From positions 558,001-622,000 of the forward strand of contig NZ_FIZX01000001.1 of NCBI RefSeq assembly GCF_900055185.1: a stretch of 64,000 nt of DNA, written 5' to 3'. Below the pieces are notes generated by a model that searched no databases, was not told the origin of the DNA, and worked only from the letters and a program-made list of their open reading frames with translations. This DNA is from Grimontia celer (GTDB lineage Bacteria > Pseudomonadota > Gammaproteobacteria > Enterobacterales > Vibrionaceae). The stretch's first letter is position 1, and every line of letters begins with the position of its first letter. Below, in pieces: positions 9,921-20,637 of the stretch. The position numbers and the translations under genes are program-made.

Positions 9921-10009
9921 ACGCCACCGATTCTATGGAGTAATTCGCAGTAAGTTGGTGAGTATTCATCAACTAAGTTGCTCTATTTTAAAACGATCTG
10001 GAGAATTCT

Positions 10010-10696
10010 ATGTCTACCCAAGCACCCGTAATTACTGTTGATGGCCCTAGCGGTGCCGGAAAAGGTACCCTTTGCATGCTATTGGCGGAGAAGCTGGGCT
10101 GGCATTTGCTCGATTCAGGCGCCATCTATCGTGTGCTTGCGCTGGCAGCAATTCACCATGGTGTTGATCCTGATTCAGAAGACGCTTTGGTACCGCTGGC
10201 TGCCCATTTAGATGTGCAGTTCAAAGCGGAAGGTGAGTTGGTGAAGGTGATCCTCGAAGGCGAGGATGTGTCCAGCGAGCTGCGCAAAGAAGAAACTGGC
10301 ATGGCGGCATCCAAAGTCGCGGCATTACCGCGCGTTCGTGAAGCTTTGTTGCGTCGTCAACGCGCGTTTGCAGATGCTCCGGGATTAGTAGCTGATGGTC
10401 GCGATATGGGCACAGTAGTATTTCCTAAAGCGGAAGTGAAAATCTTCTTGGATGCAAGCGCTGAAGAACGCGCTCAGCGCCGCATGAATCAGTTGCAACT
10501 AAAGGGGTTAGATGTTAACTTTGACCGCCTTTTGAGCGAAATTCAGGAACGTGATGATCGTGACCGCAACCGCGCAGTTGCACCATTGCGTCCCGCAGAT
10601 GATGCTTTAGTTCTGGATTCAACCTCTCTCAACATTGAGCAGGTGCTAGAGCAAGCATTGTCCTATATTGAAAGTAAACTTACCGTTGCTTCTTGA
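10010..10696 (+). CDS. cmk: Cytidylate kinase
   Basis: 228 residues, normal length. It phosphorylates CMP and dCMP with ATP, salvaging nucleotides from RNA turnover. The P-loop GPSGAGKGT is at residues 12-20, followed by the CMP-binding [11 protein letters not shown]. The [13 protein letters not shown] motif and the lid-region arginines ([26 protein letters not shown]) are intact. The ribosome site CTGGAG lies eight bases before the ATG. The next gene is rpsA, 103 bases on, as in E. coli, where the two are cotranscribed. Confidence 0.97.
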   Translation: MSTQAPVITVDGPSGAGKGTLCMLLAEKLGWHLLDSGAIYRVLALAAIHHGVDPDSEDALVPLAAHLDVQFKAEGELVKVILEGEDVSSELRKEETGMAASKVAALPRVREALLRRQRAFADAPGLVADGRDMGTVVFPKAEVKIFLDASAEERAQRRMNQLQLKGLDVNFDRLLSEIQERDDRDRNRAVAPLRPADDALVLDSTSLNIEQVLEQALSYIESKLTVAS

Positions 10697-10751
10697 AGCA
10701 GCGGGTTTAAACCGTTGGTCGCAAGGATGATGACTGACATTACTATCAACC

Positions 10752-10773
10752 CCACGTGGTAGGACACCCGTGG
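10752..10773 (+). promoter_or_regulatory. Hairpin in the rpsA leader
   Basis: CCACG (10752-10756) pairs with CGTGG (10769-10773) about 26 bases before the rpsA ATG. In E. coli the rpsA leader folds into hairpins, has only a GAAG in place of a proper Shine-Dalgarno, and is the target of S1 autorepression. The same GAAG occurs here (TATTGAAGATTAAATTAATG), so similar control is likely by analogy. Confidence 0.5.
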
Positions 10774-10799
10774 TAGTTTAAATATTGAAGATTAAATTA

Positions 10800-12470
10800 A
10801 TGACTGAATCTTTTGCTTCACTCTTTGAAGAATCTCTTAAAGAGCTAGAAACCCGCCCAGGTGCGATCGTTAAAGGTACTGTAGTAGCTATCGAGAACGG
10901 TTACGTTCTGGTTGACGCAGGCCTGAAATCTGAATCTTCTATCCCAGCTGAGCAATTCAAAAACGCTGCTGGCGAGCTGGAAATCGAAGTTGGTGCTGAA
11001 GTAGATGTAGCACTGGACGCGATTGAAGATGGTTTCGGTGAGACTCAACTGTCTCGCGAAAAAGCGAAGCGCCACGAAGCTTGGATCCAACTGGAGAAAG
11101 CTTACGAAGAAGCTGAAACTGTTATCGGTGTTATCAACGGTAAAGTTAAAGGCGGTTTCACTGTTGAGCTGAACGGCATCCGTGCGTTCCTGCCAGGTTC
11201 ACTGGTTGACGTACGTCCAGTACGTGACACTGCTCACCTTGAAGGCAAAGAGCTGGAGTTCAAAGTTATCAAGCTGGACCAGAAGCGCAACAACGTTGTT
11301 GTTTCTCGTCGCGCAGTTATCGAATCTGAAAACAGCGTTGAGCGTGATGAACTGCTGGCTTCTCTGCAAGAAGGCATGGAAGTTAAAGGTATCGTTAAGA
11401 ACCTGACCGACTACGGTGCATTCGTAGATCTGGGCGGTGTTGACGGCCTGCTGCACATCACTGACATGGCTTGGAAACGCGTTAAGCACCCATCAGAAAT
11501 CGTTAACGTAGGTGACGAGATTCTGGTTAAAGTTCTGAAGTTCGACCGTGACCGCACTCGCGTATCACTGGGTCTGAAGCAACTGGGTGAAGATCCATGG
11601 GTAGCAATTGCTAACCGTTACCCAGAAGGTCACAAACTGACTGGTCGCGTAACCAACCTGACGGACTACGGCTGCTTCGTTGAAATCGAAGAAGGCGTTG
11701 AAGGTCTGGTACACGTTTCTGAAATGGACTGGACTAACAAAAACATTCACCCATCTAAAGTTGTTAACGTGGGTGACGAAGTTGAAGTTATGGTTCTGGA
11801 CATCGACGAAGAGCGTCGTCGCATCAGCCTGGGTCTGAAGCAATGTAAAGCTAACCCATGGCAGTCGTTTGCAGAAATGCAAAACAAAGGCGATCGCGTA
11901 ACTGGTAAGATCAAGTCAATCACTGACTTCGGTATCTTCATCGGTCTGGACGGCGGCATCGACGGTCTGGTTCACCTGTCTGACATTTCTTGGAATGTTG
12001 CAGGCGAAGAAGCAGTTCGCGACTTCAAGAAAGGCGACGAAATCTCTGCAGTTGTTCTGCAAGTAGATGCTGAGCGTGAGCGTATCTCTCTGGGCATCAA
12101 GCAGATGGAAGAAGACCCATTCAACAACTACCTTGCTGACAACAAGAAAGGTGCGATTGTTAAGGGTAAAGTAACTGCAGTTGACGCTAAAGGCGCAACC
12201 GTTGAGCTGATCGAAGGCGTTGAAGGTTACCTGCGTGCTTCTGAAGCATCACGTGACCGCGTTGAAGATGCGACTCTGGTTCTGGCTGTTGGCGACGAAG
12301 TTGAAGCGAAGTTCACCGGTGTTGACCGTAAGAACCGCGTAATCAACCTGTCTGTTCGCGCGAAAGACGAAGCTGAAGAGCAAGAAGCAATGGCAACTCT
12401 GAACAAAGCTGAAGAAGGCGCGTTCGGTAATGCAATGGCTGACGCGTTCAAAGCTGCGAAAAGCGAATAA
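10800..12470 (+). CDS. rpsA: 30S ribosomal protein S1
   Basis: 556 residues, one fewer than E. coli S1. S1 binds mRNA leaders on the 30S subunit and helps unwind and place them. Six S1/OB-fold repeats can be seen: two degenerate N-terminal ones that bind the ribosome, and four regular ones with blocks such as [19 protein letters not shown] and [19 protein letters not shown] chose the ATG at 10800 ([13 protein letters not shown]), the conserved family start; a frame start at 10785 adds five unconserved residues. There is no strong Shine-Dalgarno, as expected for an autoregulated rpsA. Codon use is strongly biased, as in a highly expressed gene. Confidence 0.98.
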   Translation: MTESFASLFEESLKELETRPGAIVKGTVVAIENGYVLVDAGLKSESSIPAEQFKNAAGELEIEVGAEVDVALDAIEDGFGETQLSREKAKRHEAWIQLEKAYEEAETVIGVINGKVKGGFTVELNGIRAFLPGSLVDVRPVRDTAHLEGKELEFKVIKLDQKRNNVVVSRRAVIESENSVERDELLASLQEGMEVKGIVKNLTDYGAFVDLGGVDGLLHITDMAWKRVKHPSEIVNVGDEILVKVLKFDRDRTRVSLGLKQLGEDPWVAIANRYPEGHKLTGRVTNLTDYGCFVEIEEGVEGLVHVSEMDWTNKNIHPSKVVNVGDEVEVMVLDIDEERRRISLGLKQCKANPWQSFAEMQNKGDRVTGKIKSITDFGIFIGLDGGIDGLVHLSDISWNVAGEEAVRDFKKGDEISAVVLQVDAERERISLGIKQMEEDPFNNYLADNKKGAIVKGKVTAVDAKGATVELIEGVEGYLRASEASRDRVEDATLVLAVGDEVEAKFTGVDRKNRVINLSVRAKDEAEEQEAMATLNKAEEGAFGNAMADAFKAAKSE

Positions 12471-12545
12471 TTAATGTGAAGTGAGGGGGAAAAATTCTCC
12501 CTCTACAGTTATACTGTTGAGAAACATACTAAAAGCGGGGTGATC

Positions 12546-12827
12546 ATGACCAAGTCTGAGTTGATCGAAAGACTATGTAGTCAACAAACCCATCTTTCTG
12601 CCAAACAGGTAGAAGATGCCATCAAGGAAATCCTTGAACACATGGCCACTACACTCGAGGAAGGTGACAGAATCGAGATTCGTGGTTTTGGTAGTTTCTC
12701 TTTGCATTATCGCGCTCCTCGTGTTGGACGCAATCCAAAAACTGGTGACAAGGTTGAGCTCGACGGCAAGTACGTCCCTCATTTCAAACCAGGCAAGGAG
12801 CTTCGCGACCGAGTCAACATTAGCTGA
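12546..12827 (+). CDS. ihfB: Integration host factor subunit beta
   Basis: 93 residues. With IhfA it forms the DNA-bending nucleoid protein IHF. The family blocks [18 protein letters not shown] and the arm region [10 protein letters not shown]...[12 protein letters not shown] are present, including the intercalating proline in the RNPKTG beta-arm. I chose the ATG at 12546, eight bases after the GCGGGG ribosome site; a GTG two codons earlier would shorten that spacing. A TATACT lies at about 12511 as a possible -10. IHF is relevant to this window because the sigma-54 psp promoter at 21747 is of a class that depends on DNA bending. Confidence 0.97.
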   Translation: MTKSELIERLCSQQTHLSAKQVEDAIKEILEHMATTLEEGDRIEIRGFGSFSLHYRAPRVGRNPKTGDKVELDGKYVPHFKPGKELRDRVNIS

Positions 12828-12839
12828 TTCGATTTCGAA

Positions 12840-12877
12840 TAAAAAAACGGCATGCTATTCGTATGCCGTTTTTTTTA
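12840..12877 (+). terminator. Terminator of ihfB
   Basis: AACGGCAT and ATGCCGTT form the stem with a nine-base loop, preceded by A residues and followed by eight T residues. Confidence 0.92.
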
Positions 12878-13047
12878 TGCCCATTGCAATGGTCTGACAA
12901 GCCAAATTGCTGCATAATCACATATATACCCAAATCTCTTCTTCTGGGCATGGCAGTTGCCGAGGGGATTTAGGTATAAGAGTCCGGTAAGTGTTTGATG
13001 CAACATGTTGAGCATCTTGAACCGGAGAGAATAATGAGGGAGTGACT

Positions 13048-13332
13048 GTGAAGATTATTGGTATCGTATTACTCGTCCTGTGTTTTCTTATCACACTCGC
13101 CCTTGGTGCACAGAATCAGGAAGTTGTGAACTTCAATTATCTGGTGGCACAGGGAGAGTTTCGATTATCTCTACTTTTGGGCGTAGTCTTTGGCACTGGT
13201 TTTGCGCTTGGCTGGTTGATCTGCGGCATGCTTTATCTAAAAGCACGTATGTCTGCAGCCATGTTGAAAAAGCAGGTAAACAAGCAGCGTCAAGAGTTGG
13301 ACAAACTGCGTACGGACCCTGTTAAGGAATAA
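13048..13332 (+). CDS. lapA: Lipopolysaccharide assembly protein LapA
   Basis: 94 residues from a GTG at 13048. GAGGGA lies seven to eight bases upstream of it, whereas the GTG at 13042 is too close to that site. Two membrane helices (about 1-20 and 40-62) enclose the conserved LGAQNQEVVNFNYLVAQGEFRLS block, and a coiled coil follows (LKKQVNKQRQELDKLR). LapA acts with LapB at the inner membrane in the control of LPS synthesis, where LapB presents LpxC to the FtsH protease. It lies six bases before lapB, as in enterobacteria. Confidence 0.95.
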   Translation: MKIIGIVLLVLCFLITLALGAQNQEVVNFNYLVAQGEFRLSLLLGVVFGTGFALGWLICGMLYLKARMSAAMLKKQVNKQRQELDKLRTDPVKE

Positions 13333-13338
13333 GCGTAA

Positions 13339-14508
13339 ATGCTAGAGCTGCTGTTTCTGTTGCTGCCAATTGCCGCCGGTTACGGTTGGTATATGGGTAA
13401 CAGGAATGCTCGTCATCGTCGACAGGATCAGTCGCATCATCTATCAAGACAATATGTCGCAGGTCTTAACCTTCTTCTGTCAGACCAATCTGACAAAGCG
13501 GTTGACCTTTTTATAGAACTGCTCCAGGTCGATAACGAGACGATAGACACCCACCTTGCTCTCGGTAACCTTTTCCGCTCCCGCGGAGAGGTAGACCGTG
13601 CTATTCGCATTCACCAAAATCTGATTGCCCGTCCAAATCTCACGCTTGATCAGCGCAACCTTGCACTTCAACAGCTTGCTAAAGATTATATGGTTGCCGG
13701 CTTTTTTGACCGAGCAGAAAAGATTTTCCACCAACTTGTTGATGAGCCTGACTACAAAGAATTCGCCCTCCAGCAACTTCTTGCTATTTATCAGCAAACC
13801 CGTGAATGGGAAAAGGCGATCGATATAGCTAGCAAGTTGGTTAAAGGTGGTAAGAGTAAGCTCAAGCGCGATATTTCCCATTTCTACTGTGAGCTGGCGA
13901 TGCAGTCTATGGGCGATAATGATGAGAAAGGTGCTCGTCAACTTCTTAAGAAAGCCCTGGCCACTGACAAAGCTTGTGTGCGCGCTTCTTTGATGCTTGC
14001 CCGTCTTGATATTGGCAATGAAGATTATAAAGATGCAGCGAGAGTGCTTGAGCAAGTTCTAGAGCAAGACCCGGATTTTGTTAGTGAAGCTTTGCCGCTG
14101 CTGGATAAATGTTATAGCGAAATGGGCAAAGAAATGTCCTTGGTTCGCTTCTTGAAAAGTTGTATTGAGAAGAACACTGGTGCTTCGGCAGAACTGATGA
14201 TGTCCGACATTATCAGTGATCATGAAAATGCAGCCATGGCACAAAGCTTCCTCACCCGTCAGTTGACGAAAAACCCTACCATGAAAGGCTTCCACAAGCT
14301 GATGCAACTGCACGTAGAACAAGCAGAAGAAGGCCGCGGTAAAACCAGCTTGAACACATTGAAGCACTTGGTAGAGGAACAATTAAAAGTGAAGCCACAC
14401 TATCGCTGTAGAAAGTGTGGCTTTTCGACTCACTCGCTTTACTGGCATTGTCCGTCCTGTAAAGGCTGGGGGTCGATAAAACCGATACGAGGCCTAGACG
14501 GAGAATAA
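13339..14508 (+). CDS. lapB: Lipopolysaccharide assembly protein LapB (YciM)
   Basis: 389 residues, like E. coli LapB. An N-terminal membrane helix (MLELLFLLLPIAAGYGWYMG) is followed by tetratricopeptide repeats over about residues 35-330. A C-terminal rubredoxin-like zinc knuckle (CRKCGF...CPSCKGWG) follows. LapB binds LpxC and FtsH and so limits lipid A synthesis. It is cotranscribed with lapA and, seven bases on, probably with pyrF. The HRRQ motif after the membrane span is typical. Confidence 0.96.
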   Translation: MLELLFLLLPIAAGYGWYMGNRNARHRRQDQSHHLSRQYVAGLNLLLSDQSDKAVDLFIELLQVDNETIDTHLALGNLFRSRGEVDRAIRIHQNLIARPNLTLDQRNLALQQLAKDYMVAGFFDRAEKIFHQLVDEPDYKEFALQQLLAIYQQTREWEKAIDIASKLVKGGKSKLKRDISHFYCELAMQSMGDNDEKGARQLLKKALATDKACVRASLMLARLDIGNEDYKDAARVLEQVLEQDPDFVSEALPLLDKCYSEMGKEMSLVRFLKSCIEKNTGASAELMMSDIISDHENAAMAQSFLTRQLTKNPTMKGFHKLMQLHVEQAEEGRGKTSLNTLKHLVEEQLKVKPHYRCRKCGFSTHSLYWHCPSCKGWGSIKPIRGLDGE

Positions 14509-14514
14509 TTAGGA

Positions 14515-15210
14515 ATGCAGGACCCTAAAGTAATTGTTGCATTGGATTACCCAAACATTGATCAGGCGCTGGCGTTTGTCGATCGCATCGAGCCAGGCAG
14601 CTGTCACCTGAAAGTGGGTAAGGAAATGTTTACCCTGTATGGCCCTGACTACGTTCGTAAACTGCACGAGCGTGGACACACTGTCTTTCTTGACCTTAAG
14701 TTCCATGACATTCCAAATACCTGTGCGCGAGCGGTTGCTGCAGCAGCAGAACTGGGTGTTTGGATGGTGAATGTTCACGCCAGTGGCGGCGAGCGCATGA
14801 TGGTGGCAGCACGTGAAGCGCTTGAACCTTATGGTAAAGATAAACCAATGCTGATTGGCGTAACGGTGCTGACCAGCATGGAGCAAAGCGATTTGGCGGG
14901 TATCGGTATTGGCCGCGAGCCACAGGAACATGTGATGTCGCTGGCAACGCTGACCCGTAACAGCGGCCTTGATGGTGTGGTTTGTTCAGCGCATGAGTCT
15001 GCGATGTTGAAAAGCGCGCTTGGTCAGGAATTTAAGCTAGTGACGCCTGGTATTCGCCCTGCGGGCAGCGATGCGGGAGACCAACGACGTATCATGACAC
15101 CGGTAGAGGCAGTAACGGCTGGCTCTGATTATCTGGTAATTGGTCGTCCGATCACCAAGGCTGTAGACCCAATGGCTGTGCTGACGGAAATCAATGCATC
15201 ATTGGCATAA
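14515..15210 (+). CDS. pyrF: Orotidine 5'-phosphate decarboxylase
   Basis: 231 residues, a TIM barrel that makes UMP from OMP in the last step of pyrimidine synthesis. The catalytic motif [10 protein letters not shown] is at residues 60-69 with the essential K62 and D65. The phosphate-binding end has TPGIRP and VIGRPIT. It starts seven bases after lapB, so it probably belongs to the lapA-lapB-pyrF operon, as in enterobacteria. A strong terminator follows. Confidence 0.97.
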   Translation: MQDPKVIVALDYPNIDQALAFVDRIEPGSCHLKVGKEMFTLYGPDYVRKLHERGHTVFLDLKFHDIPNTCARAVAAAAELGVWMVNVHASGGERMMVAAREALEPYGKDKPMLIGVTVLTSMEQSDLAGIGIGREPQEHVMSLATLTRNSGLDGVVCSAHESAMLKSALGQEFKLVTPGIRPAGSDAGDQRRIMTPVEAVTAGSDYLVIGRPITKAVDPMAVLTEINASLA

Positions 15211-15235
15211 CGCCAACAGCATTTGAAAAGTTAAT

Positions 15236-15264
15236 AAAAAGCCCTGCATTGCAGGGCTTTTTCA
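15236..15264. terminator. Bidirectional terminator between pyrF and sapF
   Basis: AAAAAGCCCTGC and GCAGGGCTTTTT flank a short loop, with A and T runs on both sides. It lies just before the sapF stop and can serve both convergent units. Confidence 0.92.
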
Positions 15265-15266
15265 CA

Positions 15267-16073
15267 TTAGGCCATATGGTATCTAGAACGCCTGTCGAGT
15301 GTTGGCGCGGTAAAGTGACTTTCTATCAGTCTTTGCGTCAATGCGTGTTCGGGGGCAGTGAAGACCTGTTGGGTAGTACCGGACTCAACGACTTCGCCGT
15401 TTTGCATCACCATGACTTTATCGGCGACATGTTTTACGACTCCCATGTGCTGAGACACGTAAACATAGGAAAGTCCCATCAACTCCTGCAACTCTAAAAG
15501 TAGGTTGAGGATCTGCGAACGCATCGACATGTCCAGTCCGTTCAATGCTTCATCTGCGACGATGACACAAGGCTGAAGGATTAGGGCTCTAGCGAGGGAT
15601 ACACGTTGCTTTTGACCCGTTGCCAGCATTTGTGGGTAGAAGTAGGCATGTTCGGGAAGCAGCCCCACCTGACGTAGCGTATCGACAACACGTCGTTCGC
15701 GTTCTTGAGGCGTCATATTGGTGTTTCGCTTGAGTGGCGCTTCGAGAATTTGCCCTATCTGATTTCGTGGATTCAACGACGTGTTGGGATCCTGAAAAAT
15801 CATCCGGATAAGCTTACAGCGGGTTTGATAGTCGCTTGCGCCCAGCACTTCACCATTCACACGTATCTCACCACCCGTTGGTGACACAACGCCAGCGAGC
15901 ATCTTGGCAAGAGTTGATTTACCAGAACCATTCTCTCCAATAAATGCCAAGGTCTCGCCCGCTTCGATGGAGAAAGAAACCGGCTTTACCGCTTCTATCA
16001 CCCGCTTGGTGAAAAGACCTGTGCGGTATTGATAGTTTTTACACAAGCCATCGACTTCAAGCAGTGCGGTCAT
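15267..16073 (-). CDS. sapF: ABC transporter ATP-binding protein SapF
   Basis: 268 residues from the ATG at 16073, exactly the length of E. coli SapF; a frame extension of 13 residues upstream lies inside sapD and is not conserved. It has a complete nucleotide-binding domain: Walker [10 protein letters not shown], Walker B VIVADEAL and the D-loop GLDMSM. The signature position reads [14 protein letters not shown] instead of the classic LSGGQ, a feature of SapF. The Sap system is related to oligopeptide importers; in E. coli SapBCDF has been linked to putrescine export. It overlaps the sapD 3' end by 17 bases, a sign of translational coupling. Confidence 0.94.
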   Translation of the reverse strand: MTALLEVDGLCKNYQYRTGLFTKRVIEAVKPVSFSIEAGETLAFIGENGSGKSTLAKMLAGVVSPTGGEIRVNGEVLGASDYQTRCKLIRMIFQDPNTSLNPRNQIGQILEAPLKRNTNMTPQERERRVVDTLRQVGLLPEHAYFYPQMLATGQKQRVSLARALILQPCVIVADEALNGLDMSMRSQILNLLLELQELMGLSYVYVSQHMGVVKHVADKVMVMQNGEVVESGTTQQVFTAPEHALTQRLIESHFTAPTLDRRSRYHMA

Positions 16074-17067
16074 GCTTTTTGACTTCCATATTGAGTGGGA
16101 AATGACAGGCAAACTTATGATTTTTCACTTTACGTGTCCGAGGAACCTCAACACATTTGCGCTGTGCATAAGGACAACGAGGACCTAAACGACAGCCTAT
16201 TGGCAAATGCTGTAAAGGAGGAATCGAGCCGGGTAAGGCTTCCAGTTTACTCTTGTGCGGAATGTCCTGACTGAAGTCAGGCATCGCGCGAAGGAGCGCA
16301 TCGGTATAAGGGTGATGAGGCGCTTGCAGGATCTGCTTGCGCCCTGCTGATTCAACAGATTGCCCGCAGTACATTACTGTAATTCGGTCCGCCCATTGGG
16401 TCACAGTAGTCAGGTCGTGGCTGATCAACAAAATCGTTGTGTTTGCCAGTTGGTTGGTGCGACTGAGCAGACGAAAGATTTGAGCCTGTGTAATCGGGTC
16501 CAAATCATTGGTTGGCTCATCCGCTATCAAAAGGCGAGGGCGGTTGGCAATGGCCATCGCAATCATCACTTTCTGACATTCGCCATCCGTGAGTTCATAC
16601 GGATAGCTCTTCATGATGCGCTTGTGGTCTTTGATCCCCACTTTGTGCAGCAGCGCGATGGATTGCTGTTTACGCCAAGACAGCCTTTGCCACCAACTGC
16701 CACTGAACGAACCGGATGGTATCGCTTCTTCCAATTGGTAACCCACCTGCTCAGATGGGTCTAGACAAGTAGAAGGCTCCTGGAAAATCATGGCGATGTC
16801 TTTACCAACCACATGACGTCGTTCACGCGCTGGTAGAGCTAGCAAGTCGATATCGCCAAGACGTAAGCGGTCAGCAGTGACGCGCCAGTTATCTTTAGTG
16901 ACACCACAGATGGCTTTGGCTACCAGACTCTTACCCGAGCCTGATTCACCCACCAAACCACGGATTTCACCTTCACTTATGGTCAGGCTCATGCGGTCGA
17001 CCGCTTTGACCAGACCTTGCGGTGTTTCGATTTCTATCGTCAGGTGTCGAATATCTAACAACGGCAT
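16057..17067 (-). CDS. sapD: ABC transporter ATP-binding protein SapD
   Basis: 336 residues, an ATPase of the oligopeptide (DppD/OppD) type. Walker A is GESGSGKS (residues 39-46) and Walker [15 protein letters not shown]. The signature position is [12 protein letters not shown], degenerate relative to LSGGQ as in other SapD proteins. The C-terminal cysteine-rich region of this family ([15 protein letters not shown]) may bind an iron-sulfur cluster. In E. coli SapD also supplies ATP-binding function to Trk K+ uptake; this is family knowledge. Its start codon overlaps the sapC stop by one base. Confidence 0.94.
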   Translation of the reverse strand: MPLLDIRHLTIEIETPQGLVKAVDRMSLTISEGEIRGLVGESGSGKSLVAKAICGVTKDNWRVTADRLRLGDIDLLALPARERRHVVGKDIAMIFQEPSTCLDPSEQVGYQLEEAIPSGSFSGSWWQRLSWRKQQSIALLHKVGIKDHKRIMKSYPYELTDGECQKVMIAMAIANRPRLLIADEPTNDLDPITQAQIFRLLSRTNQLANTTILLISHDLTTVTQWADRITVMYCGQSVESAGRKQILQAPHHPYTDALLRAMPDFSQDIPHKSKLEALPGSIPPLQHLPIGCRLGPRCPYAQRKCVEVPRTRKVKNHKFACHFPLNMEVKKHDRTA

Positions 17068-17954
17068 TATTCTGTCCCCGCGTTAATCGCTTGAGTAATG
17101 CCATCACCCACCAGGTTGACGACAAGTACGCTGATCATGATAGCCAGTCCTGGCAAGGTCACCGTCCAAGGTGCGGTGAACACCAGTTCAATCGAATCGC
17201 CCAGCATTGCACCCCATTCTGGAGAAGGCGCCTGCGCGCCGAGGCCAAGGAAACCCAGTGCTGCAATATCCAGAATGGCTACCGAAATCGCGCGGGTCAA
17301 TTCTGTGCTCAGTGTTACCAGAATATTAGGTAATACGGAGTGATACAGTAAATAGAAGCTGTTCGCCCCATCCAAACGCGCTGCCAGAATGTACTCTTTT
17401 TCCATTTCCGCATGGACCGCAGTGTAGACCGCGCGGATAAAGCGTGGGATCAGTGCGAGCCAGACCGCCAGCAAAATACTCAGTTCTCCCGGCCCCTGAA
17501 ACGCGACGACAATGATGGCTAGCAGCAGAGAGGGAATAGACAACACTGTATCCAAAAGGTGGTTCAGGAAGCTGGATTTCAGGCCCGAGGTCATACCCGC
17601 CAGAATACCAATAAGTACACCCAGAACACCTGCAGCCAAAGCGACAAGTACCGCATAGCCAAAGGTGAGTCGGGAGCCTTCAATTAGCCGGGAAAGCATG
17701 TCCCGCGTTAGATCATCGGTACCCAGAAAGTAATCAACTGTACCTTTGGTGTCCCAAGAAGGTGGCATGAGCAGCTCACCAGTCTGGAACTGTGCGCCAT
17801 ATGGAGCAATCCAAGGTGCCAAGATGGTGACCAAAAGTAAAATGCACAAACACCAGAAGCCGAACACCGCAAGGGTATTTTCCCGAAACGCTTTCCATGA
17901 GCGCTCAAGTTGCGTTGGAATGCGCTCTTCTAAATAAACACTATTTGAGGGCAT
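17067..17954 (-). CDS. sapC: ABC transporter permease SapC
   Basis: 295 residues, a permease of the DppC type. One N-terminal membrane span ([23 protein letters not shown]) is followed by the five-helix domain. The coupling EAA-like loop ([20 protein letters not shown]) contacts the ATPases. It overlaps sapB by 14 bases and sapD by one base, so the operon is translationally coupled. Confidence 0.94.
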   Translation of the reverse strand: MPSNSVYLEERIPTQLERSWKAFRENTLAVFGFWCLCILLLVTILAPWIAPYGAQFQTGELLMPPSWDTKGTVDYFLGTDDLTRDMLSRLIEGSRLTFGYAVLVALAAGVLGVLIGILAGMTSGLKSSFLNHLLDTVLSIPSLLLAIIVVAFQGPGELSILLAVWLALIPRFIRAVYTAVHAEMEKEYILAARLDGANSFYLLYHSVLPNILVTLSTELTRAISVAILDIAALGFLGLGAQAPSPEWGAMLGDSIELVFTAPWTVTLPGLAIMISVLVVNLVGDGITQAINAGTE

Positions 17955-18903
17955 ACCATTCCTTCCTTGCCAGAGGACTGATAGCAGCTCCGGTCAGATC
18001 AGAGAAAATGTTCGCGATCAGAACCACACTACCGACAGCAAGCACACCAGCTTGTACGGCAACATAGTCCTGGAAGCTCAGTGCATCCAACAGCCAAGTA
18101 CCAATACCTGGCCAGTTGAAGACAGATTCGGTAATGATGGCAAAGGTCATCATGGTTGAAATTTGGATGCCGAACTTAGGAATAATTGGCGGTAGGGCAT
18201 TTTTCAGCACATGGCGCATGACGATTTCCGATTTAGACAACCCTTTTGTCGCAGCTGCCTTGATGTAGTTTTGGCTCATCACGTCTGCAACGGAATCACG
18301 CAATAGCTTGATGATTTCGGTTGTTGGCGCCACAGCCAGCACCAGTGTCGGCATAATGAGGTGGCGGATAATGTCCTCCAACGCCTGACTGCGCTGTGGG
18401 TGATTGGACAACAGCACATCAACGAATGCAAAACCGGTAATGGTTGGGATTTCGAAAAGCAAATTGTAACGGCCTGATACCGGCAACCAGCCCAAATAGA
18501 GCGAGAACACCATGATCATCAGGATAGCCATCCAGAAGATCGGCATGGAGAAAGTCACCAGCGTGAGCGATGAAATGACCATGTCTGTGGAAGAGCCACG
18601 GCGAATGCCTGCTAAAGTGCCAAATGGAATACCCAGTAACAAGGCGACTAGAAAAGCAAAGAAGCAAAGTTCCAGAGTTGCGGGGAATACGCGGGATAAA
18701 GACTCTGTTACCGGCTGGCCATTGGCTGCAATGCCAAGATTGCCTTGCATGATCTCGCGCAGATACTGTGCCCAACCTGCCCAATATTCGTATTGATTAA
18801 ACACTGAGAGTGGGTCGAGCTTGACGATGTTGTAGCCGATCATGCTTAGGATCAGCAGCGTGATAATGAAAAGATTGAGCCGGCGAATGGCGTAGATCAA
18901 CAT
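17941..18903 (-). CDS. sapB: ABC transporter permease SapB
   Basis: 320 residues, a permease of the DppB type. It starts with a membrane span (LFIITLLILSMIGYNIV) and has the coupling loop MSQNYIKAAATKGLSKSEIVMRH. It forms the membrane channel with SapC. Its start lies three bases after the sapA stop. Confidence 0.94.
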   Translation of the reverse strand: MLIYAIRRLNLFIITLLILSMIGYNIVKLDPLSVFNQYEYWAGWAQYLREIMQGNLGIAANGQPVTESLSRVFPATLELCFFAFLVALLLGIPFGTLAGIRRGSSTDMVISSLTLVTFSMPIFWMAILMIMVFSLYLGWLPVSGRYNLLFEIPTITGFAFVDVLLSNHPQRSQALEDIIRHLIMPTLVLAVAPTTEIIKLLRDSVADVMSQNYIKAAATKGLSKSEIVMRHVLKNALPPIIPKFGIQISTMMTFAIITESVFNWPGIGTWLLDALSFQDYVAVQAGVLAVGSVVLIANIFSDLTGAAISPLARKEWYALK

Positions 18904-18906
18904 AGA

Positions 18907-20526
18907 TCAGCGGCTCCTGGATACGTTAGCAAAAGACTTGTCTCCAAACGGGCTTAACGTGATGCCCTGAAGTGACGCATTTCGCGCCTGGTAGTGAACA
19001 CCGTGTGCCAGCGGTATAACTGGCATGCGGTCATTAAGAATGCGTTGTGCCTGCAAATACAGGTTGCGGCGTTCGTTTCGCTCGTCGGTGGCAATTGCAG
19101 AATCAATGAAGCGGTCAAAATAACGGTTGCACCAGTTGGAGAGGTTCCAGCCAGTGAATTTGGCGTTGCAGGAGAGCAATGGTCTCAGGAAGTTATCCGG
19201 GTCACCGTTATCTGCAATCCATCCTGTTAGCACCATACCAAGCTCATCAATGTCATCACGTAATAACTTACGGTTGATGTCTTCAAGCGCAATAATATTG
19301 ACCGTGATACCAATGGGTGCCAGATTCGCCTGAATTAACTCTGCCGTTTTTCTTGGGCTTGGGTTATAGGCTTTGGGCGTTAAAGGCACAATTAAGTCCA
19401 CTTCAAAGCCATGACGGTAGCCAGCTTTCGCCATCAAGCTTAGAGCGAGTTGGGGATCGAAAGCCACGTAAGACTTTTCGTTATACGCCCATGACATTGG
19501 CGGCAACATGCCATTCGCAGGTGTTCCCGTACCGTAGTAAACCGACTGAATGAGAGCGTCGCGGTTGATTGCCAGACTAATAGCCTGACGAACTTCCAAT
19601 TCTGAAAGCGCAGGGTGGCGGGTATTGAGCGCAAGAAAAGCGACGTTCATACCAGTCTGTGAGGCTAGAACAAAGTCGGGGTTATTTTCGATAACAGAAA
19701 GCTGGCTGGCAATGGGCGATGAAAGCACATCACATTCTCGGGTGATGAGCTTACTTAGCGAACCTGTTCCTCGATTACTGATGTCATAGGCGATTTGCTC
19801 CATAGGCGCAGCACCATTCCAGTATCCCCAGTGCCTTTTCAATCGAATGAAGCGGTGAGGTTCGTATTCATCCAGATAGAAGGCTCCTGAGCCGACAGGG
19901 TGTGAGTCAATTTTGGCTGGTGTTCCCTTCGTTAACAGATGTTCAGCATATTCCGCAGAATGAATGACCGCATAAGTGGTTGAGAGGGTAGATAGGAATG
20001 ACACATCAGGTCGAGACAAGACGAATTTGACTGTATAGTCATCAAGTGCAATGACATCATCAACTAACCCTGCAAAATCCATACTTTCAAACCACGGATA
20101 GTCGCCGCCCGAAACTGTGTGGAAAGGATGCTCAGGGTCAATCAATCTTTTAAAGCTGAAAACCACATCTTCTGCATTTACGCCACGATGGGGAATGAAC
20201 CAGTCAGTAACTTGAAAACTGGCGCTCTGGCGGAGATTGAAAACGTACTCCTTACCATCTGGGCTTACTTCCCAGCTCTGTGCCAACATAGGAACAGGTT
20301 TATAAGTCTGTGGGTCGAGCTGAAGAAGCCGATCATAGATTTGGCTGGAGAGCGCATCAGCGGTCAGACCGCCATCGGTCAACTGTGGATTGAAGGTGTT
20401 AGGTTGACCCGGACCGCAATAAATGAAACCACGGTTACGCGCAGCGTTGTCAGAGAACGGGTCTTCACATCCTGCTAAGAAGAGGATGGTTACGCTTGCC
20501 AGTAGCAAGCGGCCTAAAGCGCTCAT
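18907..20526 (-). CDS. sapA: Peptide ABC transporter substrate-binding protein SapA, probable lipoprotein
   Basis: 539 residues, a class C (DppA/OppA-like) solute-binding protein. The first 19 residues form a lipoprotein signal with the lipobox L-A-G-C, and the next residues are E-D-P-F. The domain signature SFQVTDWFIPHRGVNAEDVVFSFKR is clear. A cysteine at the lipobox would tether it to a membrane. It is the first gene of sapABCDF. In pathogens Sap has been tied to antimicrobial-peptide resistance and haem or putrescine handling; which of these applies here cannot be read from sequence. Confidence 0.92.
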   Translation of the reverse strand: MSALGRLLLASVTILFLAGCEDPFSDNAARNRGFIYCGPGQPNTFNPQLTDGGLTADALSSQIYDRLLQLDPQTYKPVPMLAQSWEVSPDGKEYVFNLRQSASFQVTDWFIPHRGVNAEDVVFSFKRLIDPEHPFHTVSGGDYPWFESMDFAGLVDDVIALDDYTVKFVLSRPDVSFLSTLSTTYAVIHSAEYAEHLLTKGTPAKIDSHPVGSGAFYLDEYEPHRFIRLKRHWGYWNGAAPMEQIAYDISNRGTGSLSKLITRECDVLSSPIASQLSVIENNPDFVLASQTGMNVAFLALNTRHPALSELEVRQAISLAINRDALIQSVYYGTGTPANGMLPPMSWAYNEKSYVAFDPQLALSLMAKAGYRHGFEVDLIVPLTPKAYNPSPRKTAELIQANLAPIGITVNIIALEDINRKLLRDDIDELGMVLTGWIADNGDPDNFLRPLLSCNAKFTGWNLSNWCNRYFDRFIDSAIATDERNERRNLYLQAQRILNDRMPVIPLAHGVHYQARNASLQGITLSPFGDKSFANVSRSR

Positions 20527-20637
20527 AAGCCAATGATTAGGTGATAAAGTTAAGTGTTTTAATTTACCACTGAAGCAACGGAGTCACCAAGTGGCGGCGC
20601 AAATATCTGGGTAATTTCAGAACAATTGGCGAAAAAC

